Positions 17,698-26,500 are shown, numbered from the stretch's first letter. The stretch: DNA of 64,000 nt from Bacteroidales bacterium (GCA_017473705.1 JAFUJQ010000014.1:1-64000), one strand, 5' to 3'. Notes: a model not told the origin generated them from the letters alone. Numbers and translations: made by a program.

Positions 17698-18871
17698 GAC
17701 CCTCCTCGAGGATGTGCAGCGCCTTCTCAATCTCTTCAACCTCAAGTACATATGCGATGCGTGCGTGGTTCTTTCCCTTGCCTGGAGTCTTGTAGAAGGA
17801 TGCGGCAGGGGTCACCATCGTGGTCTCGTTGTCAATCCTGAATGACTCGAGCATCCATTTTGCGAATTTCTCCGTGTCATCAACCGGAAGCTCTGCGATC
17901 GTATAGAATGCTCCCATTGGAAGCGGGGTATATACACCTTCTATCTTGTTGAGTCCTTCGATCATGAAGTCTCTTCTCTTGATGTACTCGGCCTTCACTG
18001 CTTCGAAATATGAATCAGGAGTGTCAAGTGCTCCGATCGCCGCCTTCTGGCCGAGGACGGGAGGACAGAGGCGCGCCTGCGCGAACTTCATGGCAGCAGC
18101 CATCACGTCCTTGTTATGCGATACGATGCACCCTACGCGTGCTCCGCAAAGGTTGTATCTCTTTGATACAGAGTCGATAAGGATTACATTCTGCTCAAGT
18201 CCCGGGATGTTCATTGCGGAGAAATGAGGCTCGTCCGTGTAGCAGAACTCGCGATATACCTCGTCGGAGAGGAGGAAGAGGTCGTGTTTGCGGGCGATCT
18301 CGCCGAGCGCAAGCATGCTTTCTTTTGAATACTGTGTTCCTGTCGGATTGCCAGGGTTGCATACAAGGATAGCCTTTGTCTTGTCTGTGATTGCCTTCTC
18401 GAATTCCTCGATAGGAGGGATCTGGAAACCGTTTCTGATGTCTGTTGGTATTGCCTTGAGAGTCAGGCCGTTCATGAAGGCGAATGTGTTGTAGTTTGTA
18501 TAGAAAGGCTCAAGCACGATGACTTCGTCTCCGGGATTGCAGGCAATCTCGAGAGCGAGATTGACACTTTCGCTTCCTGCAACTGTGGTGATGAGCTCGT
18601 CTACTGTGATGTCGATGCCTATTTTCTTATAGTATTTCTCTACGAGTCCCTGGCGGAGCTCCATAAGACCTGCTGAGTGTGAATACGATACGTTTTCTTG
18701 TGAGAAGTTTCTGATTGCGTTGAGGGCGCATTCCGGGGATTTGATGTCAGGCTGTCCGAGATTGAGGTGATATACTTTTACTCCCTGTTTCTTTGCTGCA
18801 TCAGCAAAGGGTACCAGCTTTCTGATGGCTGATGCAGGCATCTGGATTGCCTTTTCTGAAATGTTTGCCAT
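17669..18871 (-). CDS. Class I/II PLP aminotransferase (aspartate/aromatic type)
   Basis: This 400-residue fold-type I aminotransferase carries the PLP lysine in IDSVSKRYNLCGARVG (near 237). Other family blocks are YHLNLGQPDIKSPE, VAGSESVNLALEIACNPGDEVIVLEP, AILVCNPGNPTGTQYSKE, LFLLSDEVYREF and the substrate Arg near the end in HARIAYVLE. Substrate choice (aspartate, aromatic or branched) cannot be read from sequence alone. It is monocistronic, with a -7 element at 18911-18918, and divergent from glutamine synthetase. Confidence 0.92.
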   Translation of the reverse strand: MANISEKAIQMPASAIRKLVPFADAAKKQGVKVYHLNLGQPDIKSPECALNAIRNFSQENVSYSHSAGLMELRQGLVEKYYKKIGIDITVDELITTVAGSESVNLALEIACNPGDEVIVLEPFYTNYNTFAFMNGLTLKAIPTDIRNGFQIPPIEEFEKAITDKTKAILVCNPGNPTGTQYSKESMLALGEIARKHDLFLLSDEVYREFCYTDEPHFSAMNIPGLEQNVILIDSVSKRYNLCGARVGCIVSHNKDVMAAAMKFAQARLCPPVLGQKAAIGALDTPDSYFEAVKAEYIKRRDFMIEGLNKIEGVYTPLPMGAFYTIAELPVDDTEKFAKWMLESFRIDNETTMVTPAASFYKTPGKGKNHARIAYVLEVEEIEKALHILEEGLKAYPGRTL

Positions 18872-18910
18872 AGTAGTTTATTTTAGTCCGTTGTTTACTT
18901 TAAAGACGTG

Positions 18911-18918
18911 CAAAGATA
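18911..18918 (-). promoter_or_regulatory. -7 element TATCTTTG for the aminotransferase
   Basis: The reverse strand reads TATCTTTG 39 nt upstream of the ATG at 18871. Confidence 0.55.
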
Positions 18919-18940
18919 GATAAAAGATAGATATATTTAT

Positions 18941-18948
18941 TATCTTTG
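18941..18948 (+). promoter_or_regulatory. -7 element TATCTTTG for the glnN operon
   Basis: TATCTTTG lies 31 nt upstream of the glutamine synthetase ATG. The divergent aminotransferase element is 22 nt away. Confidence 0.6.
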
Positions 18949-18979
18949 CGACCGACTTGACAAATAATGAATCCAAATT

Positions 18980-21154
18980 ATGGCAATTTTCAGACAAAGA
19001 GCATTGGATGAGGCGGCTTCCCATCAGACTATCAGGTTTTATGATGAAGAAGGACCAGTCTCTAAGTATTTCGGACAGAATGTCCTGGATCTTGATAAGA
19101 TGCGCGGGTATATGTCCCAGCAGGCTTATGAGGCTGTGCTTGCGTCTGTGAAATTCGGCGCGAAGCTCGACCGCAGTTTTGCGGACGAGATTGCAGCCGG
19201 AATGAAGGAGTGGGCCATAGAGATGGGAGCAACCCATTATACACATCTTTTTCAGCCGCTTACAGACTCTACTGCAGAGAAGCATGAGGCTTTTATTTCC
19301 ATGAAGGATGGGCTTGCTTTCGAAAAGTTCGGAGGTACAGCCCTTGTACAGCAGGAACCTGATGCGTCAAGTTTCCCCAACGGAGGCCTCCGCAATACTT
19401 TTGAGGCGCGAGGATATTCTGCGTGGGATCCTTCTTCTCCGGTGTTTGTGATGGAAGGAACATTGTGTATCCCATCAGTATTTGTTTCATATACAGGTGA
19501 TGCGCTGGATACCAAGGTTCCTCATCTGAAGTCGTTAAGCGCTCTGGATGATGCCGCAACTGCTGTTGCAAGCCTTTTTGATGACGAGGTCAGGTCGGTC
19601 AAGGTCAACCTTGGAATAGAGCAGGAATATTTTCTTGTAGACGAGTCGCTATATAATGCCCGTCCGGACCTCATGCTCTCTGGAAGGACAGTCATAGGAC
19701 ATACTTCGGCAAAGGATCAGCAGCTTGAAGACCATTACTTCGGTGCCATACCTTCCCGTGTCATCTCATTCATGAAAGATTTTGAGACAGAGGCCTATAA
19801 ACTCGGTATTCTCCTTCAGACACGACATAACGAGGTGGCGCCGAACCAGTTCGAGTGCGCTCCGATGTATTGCGATGCGACAAAGGCGATCGACCAGAAC
19901 ATGATGCTGATGATCGTGATGCAGAAAGTCGCTCAGAGACATCATCTCAAGGTTATCTTCCACGAGAAGCCTTTTGACGGAGTCAACGGCTCCGGAAAAC
20001 ATTGCAACTGGTCCCTCGTGACAGATACTGGAGTCAATCTTCTTTCTCCGGGCAAGACCCCTATGAAGAATCTCCGCTTCCTGTCATTCTACGCATCAGT
20101 CCTGAAGGCTGTGCACAAGCATCACTTCCTGCTGATGACATCGGTGGCTTCTCTAAGCAACTCATACCGCCTTGGCGGTGGCGAGGCTCCGCCGGCAGTC
20201 ATGTCAGTATTTTCTGGATCGACGTTATACAGCATATTCAACTCTATAATGGAGATGAGCGAACTGGAGGTTGCATCTGACAGCCAGGAATCCATCAGGA
20301 TTGTAAACTCGCTTCCGGAGATCTTCCCTGACAATACAGACAGAAACCGCACGTCGCCTTTTGCATTTACAGGAAACAGATTCGAGTTCAGAGCTGTTGG
20401 TGCATCCCAGAATGTTGCCTCAGCAGCATATGTGCTCAATTCCATCGTTGCTGAGAGTCTTAACGAGTTCCGTGCGGAAGTCGATGCTTTGATGGCCGCA
20501 GGCGAAGACAGGTCCTCTGCCGTGATGACTGTCGTCCGCAAGTTCGTTTCCGAGTCCAAGGACATAATGTTTGAAGGAAACGGATATAGTCGTGAATGGG
20601 AGGCTGAATCTCTCAGCAGGGGATTGCGTCCGGTGGTGAATGTTCCAGATGCATATGAGGTATATCACGAGGAGCAGACCATTGACCTGTTTGACAGACT
20701 TGGAGTGCTTGCTCCGAATGAGGTGGAAGCACGCTTCGAGATCCTCAATGAGACATATGTGAAGAAACTCCAGATAGAGGCTCGCATAATAGGTGACATG
20801 TGCCTCAATCACGTGATTCCTGCAGCTGTGCGTTACCAGAATCTCTTGATTGAGAATGTGAAGGGACTTAAGGAGATATTCGGGGACGACAGTTTCCGCT
20901 ACTGCAGTTCGGAAATTGATACTTTAAAGAAGATATCTACATATATAAATGATGTATCCGCAGATGTGGAGGCTCTTGTCGAGGCCAGAAAGAAGGCCAA
21001 CAGGATTGCCGACATTTCTGAAAGGGCAAAGGTCTATTCACGCGATGTCAAGGACATGATGGACAAGGTCAGAGTAAGTGCTGACAATCTTGAAATGCTC
21101 ATTGACGATGAGATGTGGCCTCTGCCGAAGTACAGGGAACTCCTGTTCTTCTGA
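18980..21154 (+). CDS. glnN: Glutamine synthetase type III
   Basis: This ATP-dependent enzyme ligates ammonium to glutamate. At 724 residues it is the long GSIII form typical of Bacteroidota, not the ~470-residue GSI. Family marks are THYTHLFQPLT, the metal Glu in NLGIEQEYFLVDE, HYFGAIPSRV, RHNEVAPNQFECAP and IFHEKPFDGVNGSGKHCNWSL. Later blocks are NRTSPFAFTGNRFEFRAVG and a GSIII-specific C-terminal helical extension (NHVIPAAVRYQNLL). It is first in a run with the exonuclease, RlmI-like and SGNH genes. Confidence 0.96.
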   Translation: MAIFRQRALDEAASHQTIRFYDEEGPVSKYFGQNVLDLDKMRGYMSQQAYEAVLASVKFGAKLDRSFADEIAAGMKEWAIEMGATHYTHLFQPLTDSTAEKHEAFISMKDGLAFEKFGGTALVQQEPDASSFPNGGLRNTFEARGYSAWDPSSPVFVMEGTLCIPSVFVSYTGDALDTKVPHLKSLSALDDAATAVASLFDDEVRSVKVNLGIEQEYFLVDESLYNARPDLMLSGRTVIGHTSAKDQQLEDHYFGAIPSRVISFMKDFETEAYKLGILLQTRHNEVAPNQFECAPMYCDATKAIDQNMMLMIVMQKVAQRHHLKVIFHEKPFDGVNGSGKHCNWSLVTDTGVNLLSPGKTPMKNLRFLSFYASVLKAVHKHHFLLMTSVASLSNSYRLGGGEAPPAVMSVFSGSTLYSIFNSIMEMSELEVASDSQESIRIVNSLPEIFPDNTDRNRTSPFAFTGNRFEFRAVGASQNVASAAYVLNSIVAESLNEFRAEVDALMAAGEDRSSAVMTVVRKFVSESKDIMFEGNGYSREWEAESLSRGLRPVVNVPDAYEVYHEEQTIDLFDRLGVLAPNEVEARFEILNETYVKKLQIEARIIGDMCLNHVIPAAVRYQNLLIENVKGLKEIFGDDSFRYCSSEIDTLKKISTYINDVSADVEALVEARKKANRIADISERAKVYSRDVKDMMDKVRVSADNLEMLIDDEMWPLPKYRELLFF

Positions 21155-21173
21155 TGCATTGACAACAGTGACT

Positions 21174-21788
21174 ATGTTTAAGGAATGTGTAATGCCCGGA
21201 GATCTTGAGAAGCTGGAATATGCTTCCTGTCCGGGAAAAATAATAGTGATAGAGTCGGTTGGAGCGGAATTCAACCGTGCCATCGCGTATCTGCGTTCGC
21301 AGAAGATCATCGGCTTTGACACAGAGACAAGGCCGACCTTCACGCCGTCGCAGCCGCGATATTCTGTCTCCTTGCTCCAGCTTTCGGGACCGGACAGGGC
21401 CTACCTTTTCAGAATCAACAAGATAGGCATGCATCGCAGACTCTGCAACCTGCTTGCGAGCGACAAGGTGATCAAGGTTGGAGCAGCTATTCATGACGAC
21501 ATCCGTGGCCTGCAGAAGCATAGGGACTTCAATCCGTCCTCCTTCGTAGACCTGCAGAAGATCGTATGGGAGTGGGGCATCAGGGACAAGGCTGTGAAGA
21601 AGATGGCAGCCATCATCCTTGGCATCCGCATATCCAAGACGCAGCAGCTTTCCAACTGGGAGGCGGAGACTCTCTCGGAGTCTCAGTGCAAATATGCGGC
21701 GACAGATGCATGGGTATGCCGTGAGATGTATCTCAAGCTTATGAGATCAGAAAAGAATCCATTGAAAGAAGAAGAAAATCAGATATGA
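21174..21788 (+). CDS. 3'-5' exonuclease, RNase D-like DEDD domain
   Basis: This 204-residue DEDDy exonuclease domain stands alone, without the HRDC tail of full RNase D. The three motifs are visible: GFDTETRPTF (Asp, Glu), GAAIHDDIRGLQ (Asp) and CKYAATDAWVCREMY (Tyr, Asp). Bacteroidota commonly have such stand-alone proteins, which may process RNA 3' ends. The chosen start is ATG 21174, 19 nt after the glnN stop; a longer frame starts inside glnN and is not credible. It overlaps the next gene by 4 nt. Confidence 0.88.
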   Translation: MFKECVMPGDLEKLEYASCPGKIIVIESVGAEFNRAIAYLRSQKIIGFDTETRPTFTPSQPRYSVSLLQLSGPDRAYLFRINKIGMHRRLCNLLASDKVIKVGAAIHDDIRGLQKHRDFNPSSFVDLQKIVWEWGIRDKAVKKMAAIILGIRISKTQQLSNWEAETLSESQCKYAATDAWVCREMYLKLMRSEKNPLKEEENQI

Positions 21789-22978
21789 TAAAGATAATAT
21801 TGAGAAGGGGCAGGGAAGAGTCTCTGCTCAGATTTCACCCTTGGGTGTTTTCGGGGGCGATTGCCGAAGTGCAAGGCAATCCTAAAGAGGGTGAAATCGT
21901 TGCTGTGCATGCCTCTGACGGCTCTTTCCTCTCATATGGACATTATCAGATAGGATCGATCGCAGTCCGCGTCCTGAGCTTTGACGACTCGGCTCTCCGT
22001 CCGGATTTCTGGGAGACAATGCTTGCACGTGCGCTTCAGGTGCGCATCGCATGCGGCCTCCATGGCTCTGATACAACCAACTGCTACCGTCTTGTGCATG
22101 GTGAGGGTGACAATCTTCCTGGCCTTATCATCGACTATTATGACGGTGTATGTGTCATGCAGGCGCATTCGGTGGGCATGTTCCGCGCCAAGAAGCATAT
22201 CTCGGAGGCTCTCCAGAAGGTTTATGGCGAGTCTTTGAAGGCAGTATACGACAAGAGTTCCGGCACAGCGCCTTATAAGGCAGGTCTCGAGCTTATAGAC
22301 GGATATATGTATCGTCGTGAGGACTTCAATGAAAATGAACTTGCAGTCCTTGAAAACGGTCATAAGTTCATCGTTAACTGGACTGAGGGACAGAAGACCG
22401 GATTCTTCCTTGACCAGAGGGAGAACAGAGCATTGGTCGGCAGTGTTGCCAAAGGACGTAATGTGCTGAACCTCTTCTGCTACACCGGTGGATTCTCAAT
22501 CTATGCTTTAGCTGCTGGAGCGGAGCATGTGGACTCTGTCGACAGCTCCAAGAAAGCCATGATGATGGTCGACAGGAATGTAGCTCTGAACGGCTTCGAT
22601 GAGACAAAGCACACCAGCCTCTGCTGCGATGCTATTGATTACCTCCGCGATGTTCCGGAAGGAAAGTATGACCTGATGATCGTTGATCCGCCAGCATTCG
22701 CAAAGCATAGAGGAGCGCTTAAGAATGCCCTCAGGGCATACCAGCGCCTCAATGCTGCCGCAATTTCAAAAGTTGCCCCGGGCGGATTTGTATTCACATA
22801 CAGTTGCTCACAGGTCGTGGACAAAGAAGCCTTCGCCCTCGCTGTCTTCTCGGCGGCAGCCCAGTGCGGCCGAAGCGTCCGCATCCTGGACCGCCTCAAC
22901 CAGCCGTGCGACCACTCTGTAAACATCTACCATCCGGAAGGAGAATACCTCAAAGGACTTTTGTTATATGTTGAATAA
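21785..22978 (+). CDS. Class I SAM-dependent rRNA methyltransferase, RlmI-like
   Basis: This 397-residue protein has an N-terminal PUA domain (RFHPWVFSGAIAEVQGNPKEG), a middle domain (RLVHGEGDNLPGLIIDYYDG) and a Rossmann methyltransferase domain. The latter carries FFLDQRENR, NLFCYTGGFSIYALAAGAEHVDSVD and MIVDPPAFAK, the NPPY-like motif IV. The family includes RlmI, which makes m5C1962 in 23S rRNA, but the exact target here is inferred. It overlaps the genes on both sides (4 and 11 nt), indicating translational coupling. Confidence 0.9.
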   Translation: MIKIILRRGREESLLRFHPWVFSGAIAEVQGNPKEGEIVAVHASDGSFLSYGHYQIGSIAVRVLSFDDSALRPDFWETMLARALQVRIACGLHGSDTTNCYRLVHGEGDNLPGLIIDYYDGVCVMQAHSVGMFRAKKHISEALQKVYGESLKAVYDKSSGTAPYKAGLELIDGYMYRREDFNENELAVLENGHKFIVNWTEGQKTGFFLDQRENRALVGSVAKGRNVLNLFCYTGGFSIYALAAGAEHVDSVDSSKKAMMMVDRNVALNGFDETKHTSLCCDAIDYLRDVPEGKYDLMIVDPPAFAKHRGALKNALRAYQRLNAAAISKVAPGGFVFTYSCSQVVDKEAFALAVFSAAAQCGRSVRILDRLNQPCDHSVNIYHPEGEYLKGLLLYVE

Positions 22979-23717
22979 TCGTATGTTTCTCATTCTGCTG
23001 CTGATTGCAGCAGTGTCGTGTGCAGGACGTCCTGACAGATCTCAGGATACTGATGGCGTTACAGTTTCTGGTGTCATCCCGGTTGAAGGCGTGTGGGATT
23101 CTGAGTGGATCCACCGTTACGCTGCCGATGTCGATGTGTTGGCTGAAAAGACCGCTCGGGATACTGCGGCTGTTGATGTCGTATTCTTCGGCAGCTCGTC
23201 CATCAGGCTATGGAAAGGCCTTGACGAGATGATGGCGCCTCTGAAAGTCGTAAATCGTGGATACGGCGGAGCTACAGTTCGTGACATCCTTGTCAACTAC
23301 GACAAGATCATGGCCCACTACACTCCAAAGGCTTTTGTGGTGTTCTGTGATAACGACATATGTGGAAACGAAAATCTTGATCTGTCGGTTGTGGGTGTGC
23401 TTGACCATTACAGACTTCTTTTCCAGAAACTTGAGACGGACTATCCGGGCATCCCGGTATTCTTCCTTTCATGGAAGTATTCAGGCTGCCGTGCCGCCCT
23501 TCGAGACACCCAGAAACTTGTCAATGACATAATGTCTGCATATGCCGCACATAGCTCACAGGTGACATTCGTAGATGTGAATGCTACATTGCTTCTTCCA
23601 GACGGAACAGTAGACCAGTCCCTCTTCGAGTCTGATGACCTTCACATCAATGCAGAAGGCTACCTCAGATGGACCTCTGTCCTGAAACCATCCCTTCTGG
23701 AAGTCTGCAGCAAATAA
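22968..23717 (+). CDS. SGNH/GDSL-type hydrolase lipoprotein
   Basis: This 249-residue protein has a lipoprotein signal (MFLILLLIAAVSC; acylated Cys near 18), so it is membrane-anchored outside the cytoplasm. SGNH blocks are VVFFGSSSIRLWKGL (nucleophile Ser), VNRGYGGATVRDIL (Gly), FCDNDICGNENL (Asn) and DDLHINAEGY (Asp and His). It is probably an esterase acting on envelope or sugar esters; the substrate is unknown. It overlaps the methyltransferase gene by 11 nt. Confidence 0.85.
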   Translation: MLNNRMFLILLLIAAVSCAGRPDRSQDTDGVTVSGVIPVEGVWDSEWIHRYAADVDVLAEKTARDTAAVDVVFFGSSSIRLWKGLDEMMAPLKVVNRGYGGATVRDILVNYDKIMAHYTPKAFVVFCDNDICGNENLDLSVVGVLDHYRLLFQKLETDYPGIPVFFLSWKYSGCRAALRDTQKLVNDIMSAYAAHSSQVTFVDVNATLLLPDGTVDQSLFESDDLHINAEGYLRWTSVLKPSLLEVCSK

Positions 23718-23751
23718 CTGAAATAAATTTTGTAAATCAGATAAAAGTATC

Positions 23752-23759
23752 TATATTTG
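23752..23759 (+). promoter_or_regulatory. -7 element TATATTTG for tRNA-Cys
   Basis: TATATTTG lies 18 nt upstream of the mature 5' end of tRNA-Cys. Confidence 0.6.
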
Positions 23760-23777
23760 CAATCCCAAACGGGAAAT

Positions 23778-23848
23778 GGTGCTTTGGCCGAGCGGTTAGG
23801 CACAGGTCTGCAAAACCTGCTACAGCGGTTCGATTCCGCTAGGCACCT
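23778..23848 (+). tRNA. tRNA-Cys (anticodon GCA)
   Basis: This is a 71-nt tRNA. Acceptor GGTGCTT pairs with AGGCACC through two G-T pairs. The anticodon arm is CAGGT-CTGCAAA-ACCTG and the T arm is AGCGG-TTCGATT-CCGCT. The discriminator U73 is the expected one for cysteine. CCA is encoded at 23849-23851. A strong terminator follows at once, and debris of an integrated element lies downstream, so the 3' end may have served as an attachment site. Confidence 0.97.
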
Positions 23849-23850
23849 CC

Positions 23851-23884
23851 AAAACGCCCTTCTAGATCTTAGAAGGGCGTTTTG
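23851..23884 (+). terminator. Terminator behind tRNA-Cys
   Basis: The 14-bp stem AAAACGCCCTTCTA / complement has a 5-nt loop GATCT and ends in a T-rich tail (TTTTGTTTGT). It begins at the last A of CCA. Confidence 0.92.
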
Positions 23885-23998
23885 TTTGTAATTTGTAGCC
23901 AAAATGTAGCCAAATTTCAGACTTGTGGCCAGCTCGCCAAAAAAAGCATCCCGAACCTTCAAAAGAATGTCCGGGAATTTTACGAATTTCAAAGACAT
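23885..23998 (-). pseudogene. Promoter-bearing ORF start beside tRNA-Cys, probably a truncated element gene
   Basis: On the reverse strand an ATG at 23998 follows a -7 element (24021-24028) by 22 nt and opens with MSLKFVKFPDILLKV, then FGELATSLKFGY. The frame runs on through the tRNA terminator and antisense to tRNA-Cys, where it cannot be meaningful, so about the first 38 codons may be a broken gene. The plus strand here shows the repeated TGTAGCCAAA words often seen near tRNA-linked integration sites. I cannot name the original gene. Confidence 0.4.
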
Positions 23999-24020
23999 AG
24001 CATATCGCCAGTCTCTCCTG

Positions 24021-24028
24021 CAAAAATA
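24021..24028 (-). promoter_or_regulatory. -7 element TATTTTTG upstream of the truncated ORF
   Basis: The reverse strand reads TATTTTTG, directly after the stop codon of the ATPase fragment. Confidence 0.45.
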
Positions 24029-24157
24029 CTACATTCCCACCGATAAATAAAATTTATTACCATCAGCCATCTGCACGGCGTAAATAGACTTGCCGACATT
24101 AGAATCGGCAAACAAGCAGCAAACCTCGCCCTCATACAGATAGGGCAAGGAGGAATT
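24029..24157 (-). pseudogene. Walker-A ATPase fragment from a mobile element
   Basis: A 42-codon reverse-strand frame, closed by TAA-TGA upstream and TAG downstream and without a start codon, reads LPYLYEGEVCCLFADSNVG, then KSIYAVQMADG. The G-x4-GKS core (ADSNVGKS) is a Walker A motif. The context (a hydrophobic strand before it, AVQMA after it) is like RepA/DnaB-type AAA ATPases of Bacteroidetes mobile elements. With no start and no further domains it is a relic. The remaining stretch to 24243 has only a short palindrome (CTGTCGTGACAG). Confidence 0.6.
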
Positions 24158-24243
24158 TCATTAGATTACTCTTGATGCATAAAAGCGCCCTGTCGTGACA
24201 GTTGAGTCAGATTTTTCTCTATGCTGATATCCTGTAAAACAGA

Positions 24244-25146
24244 TTATCGTGCGCTCCGGCTGTAGCTGACGATGATCACGCCGCCGAAGACCATGGCGGC
24301 GGCAAGTACTTTCTGCCAGGTGAGGGCGTCCATTCCGATAGCGATGCTTATGACTATTGCGATGATCGGCTGGATATAGCTATACATGCTGACCAAGGTC
24401 GGACGGATCCTTTTCTGTGACACCGGGATCAGGAAGTATGTAACGAAGGTGGCGCATATGATCAGATAAGCGAGCTCAGCGTACTGTATTGAAGGGATGG
24501 CCGCCCATTCTACGGCGATCAGGCCTTTCAATGAAAGGGGAGTAGACACGCATGCAGAAAAGAGGAAGATCCACTTCATGAATGTCACAGCCGAATATTT
24601 GGAGATCAATGGCTTGAAGATGCCCAGATACATCGAGAAGCTGAGACTGTTAAGTATGATCATGAAGATTCCGAAAGGAGTGCTTTCCGTTACACCTCCC
24701 GGAGCTGCTACTCTACTGACTATCAGATATATGATGCCGGCAAAGCTGATTGCGACACCGCCGGCTTTCTGCCAAGTTATCGGCTCCTTGATGACAAGCG
24801 CGGCGATTGCCATCGTGTAGATTGGAGACATTGCCGTCAGTATCGAGCAGTCCATCGGAGTGATATGCGGAATGCCGACCAGGAAGGTTACCTGGCATGT
24901 GAGGAATCCAAGCATCGATGCTGCGAAGATCCTGATATAGTCTTTCTTCTCAACTGTTTCCTTGGGTAGGAAAAGAGATACGATCCAGAACAGCCCTCCG
25001 GCAATCAGCGACCTGAGCGTAAAAATCCCCAGCGGTGGAATAAGATGCCCGCTGGTAAGGTCCTTACATACTATTATGTTAAAGCCGAATATGGCGTATG
25101 CGACGAATGCCGCCAGGTGGCCTGTTATGGAACTTCTGCTTGTCAT
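24244..25146 (-). CDS. EamA/DMT-superfamily transporter
   Basis: This 300-residue inner-membrane protein has ten hydrophobic segments in two EamA repeats. Marks are HLAAFVAYAIFGFNIIVCKDL at the start of the first and NSLSFSMYLGIFKPL at the start of the second, with VSMYSYIQPIIAIVISIAIG near the end. Members export metabolites or amino acids, but the substrate cannot be told. Its start overlaps the upstream 140-aa gene by 4 nt, so it is the last gene of a three-gene reverse operon. Confidence 0.9.
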   Translation of the reverse strand: MTSRSSITGHLAAFVAYAIFGFNIIVCKDLTSGHLIPPLGIFTLRSLIAGGLFWIVSLFLPKETVEKKDYIRIFAASMLGFLTCQVTFLVGIPHITPMDCSILTAMSPIYTMAIAALVIKEPITWQKAGGVAISFAGIIYLIVSRVAAPGGVTESTPFGIFMIILNSLSFSMYLGIFKPLISKYSAVTFMKWIFLFSACVSTPLSLKGLIAVEWAAIPSIQYAELAYLIICATFVTYFLIPVSQKRIRPTLVSMYSYIQPIIAIVISIAIGMDALTWQKVLAAAMVFGGVIIVSYSRSAR

Positions 25147-25565
25147 AGATATCTGTTGATTTCCTCAAGGCTGTCGCTCACCAGGTCGAACAACTTGTAC
25201 ATCAGTTCGGCTTCCTGCATTTCAGGGATATACACTATCGTCTTCTTTCCGGCTCCTTTCATCCATCCTGCCTCAGTGTGTGCACTGCGGCCGCATGGAA
25301 GCACGAGCAGGCAGGTGTCCGCCCAGTTCAGGGCGTCGAGGTCGGCCTTGAACTGGCGTTCCGAAGAAGGGTGCTCAAGGCCCTGCTTGTATTCATCTAC
25401 AGACCAGTTTTCAAAGTTCGGATCTATGTCTTTCCACATGAATGCTCCATGATTGTGTGGCGGGTTGCGGAAGTCATATACTTCGTGACCGTATTCTCGA
25501 AGTTTCGCCACAACATCGGGGAAATACTTGTTCCTCCAGCTGCTTGCTACATAAATCTTTGCCAT
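25143..25565 (-). CDS. Nucleoside 2-deoxyribosyltransferase-like protein
   Basis: This 140-residue soluble protein begins KIYVASSWRNKYFPDVV and has DALNWADTCLLVLPCGRSAH followed by TEAGWMKGAGKKTIVY. This pattern (Asp-rich strand, small-residue turn, then E-x-G-W/A with a Lys-rich end) is that of the nucleoside 2-deoxyribosyltransferase/DUF4406 fold. The middle (NPPHNHGAFMWKDIDPNFENW) is Trp/Asn-rich and could sit over the active site. A nucleotide-related role is inferred. The gene lies 9 nt behind the esterase gene. Confidence 0.7.
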   Translation of the reverse strand: MAKIYVASSWRNKYFPDVVAKLREYGHEVYDFRNPPHNHGAFMWKDIDPNFENWSVDEYKQGLEHPSSERQFKADLDALNWADTCLLVLPCGRSAHTEAGWMKGAGKKTIVYIPEMQEAELMYKLFDLVSDSLEEINRYL

Positions 25566-25574
25566 AAGTCTGAT

Positions 25575-26465
25575 TTACCTGCTTTCTCCAAAACATCTTG
25601 TAAAGAATGGAAGGCTGATGTATAGTGCGTCGTTCCAATATTCCCATAAATGTCCTCCGTTACGTATACGGAATTCGCAAGGGATGCCTGCGGCACGCAT
25701 GGCCTGGAAGAATCCTATGTTGCAATCCAGAAGGAAGTCGTCGTCTCCACAGTCTACAAACCATTTGACACTGCGTAGCGCTTCTTTGGTCTGCTCGTCT
25801 GCATTGGTGACGAAGGTGATGCAGTTGTTTTCAATTACTGATCTTGTAAGGAGATCCATTTTGTCGCCTGGGCGTGCGGGAGCTGCAGCATTCCTCTCCG
25901 GAATCATCATCAAGGCGCTCATAGGATATGCAGCGCAAAACATCTCGGGATGTTTCTGTGCATAGCTGGTGCATCCTCCTCCTCCCATGGAAAGTCCGGC
26001 AATGGCTCTATGGCCCTTGTCTGATATTACGCGGTATCTTGATTCTATATATGGTACAAACTCCTTGAAGAAGAAATCTTCATAAGCCCATCCCGGCATG
26101 TTGAAATAGCCGTTCCAGTCGCCTGCATAGATGTTTCCTCCGGCATTCGGGGTTACAATGATCATTTCGCAAGCTTCTCCTGATCCGGTGAGCAGATCCA
26201 TTACATCAAGCAGATGACCTCGTTCATACCATCCTCTGTGGTTGTCATTCATTCCATGAAGAAGATATACTATCGGATAGCGCTTGTCTGTGTTGATGTC
26301 GTAATTCTGAGGAATATAGATGTTGTATTCGCGGATATCACCGAGAATGCTGCTATATAGACTGTCGGTCTCGATTCTGCTTCTGTTTTTCCACCATTCG
26401 GCACTCTGTGCTCCTGCAGATGCGGATATTGCAGCGAGACATACAAGAAGGATAAGTTTTCTCAT
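25575..26465 (-). CDS. Secreted esterase, alpha/beta hydrolase (esterase D/CE1-like)
   Basis: This 296-residue protein has a signal peptide (MRKLILLVCLAAISASAGAQ). The hydrolase core shows YPIVYLLHGMNDNHRGW (oxyanion region), the nucleophile elbow IAGLSMGGGG, FVDCGDDDFL (Asp) and RNGGHLWEYW (His). The layout matches the putative-esterase family that includes feruloyl and acetyl-xylan esterases, so an action on esterified polysaccharides is plausible. The start is ATG 26465; the longer frame begins with TTG upstream of the -7 element at 26493-26500. Confidence 0.88.
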   Translation of the reverse strand: MRKLILLVCLAAISASAGAQSAEWWKNRSRIETDSLYSSILGDIREYNIYIPQNYDINTDKRYPIVYLLHGMNDNHRGWYERGHLLDVMDLLTGSGEACEMIIVTPNAGGNIYAGDWNGYFNMPGWAYEDFFFKEFVPYIESRYRVISDKGHRAIAGLSMGGGGCTSYAQKHPEMFCAAYPMSALMMIPERNAAAPARPGDKMDLLTRSVIENNCITFVTNADEQTKEALRSVKWFVDCGDDDFLLDCNIGFFQAMRAAGIPCEFRIRNGGHLWEYWNDALYISLPFFTRCFGESR

Positions 26466-26492
26466 ATCTGATGTTGTTTTATGGAAGTCGTA

Positions 26493-26500
26493 CAAAGATA
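26493..26500 (-). promoter_or_regulatory. -7 element TATCTTTG for the esterase operon
   Basis: The reverse strand reads TATCTTTG 27 nt upstream of ATG 26465. It is divergent from the glutaminase promoter 12 nt away. Confidence 0.6.

Noticed and set aside
18980..21154. Glutamine synthetase as two fused genes because of its length
   Set aside because: About 725 residues is the normal type III length and all GSIII motifs occur once.
23660..23884. Reverse ORF antisense to tRNA-Cys as a real protein end
   Set aside because: The frame passes through the tRNA and its terminator, whose sequence is fixed by RNA function.
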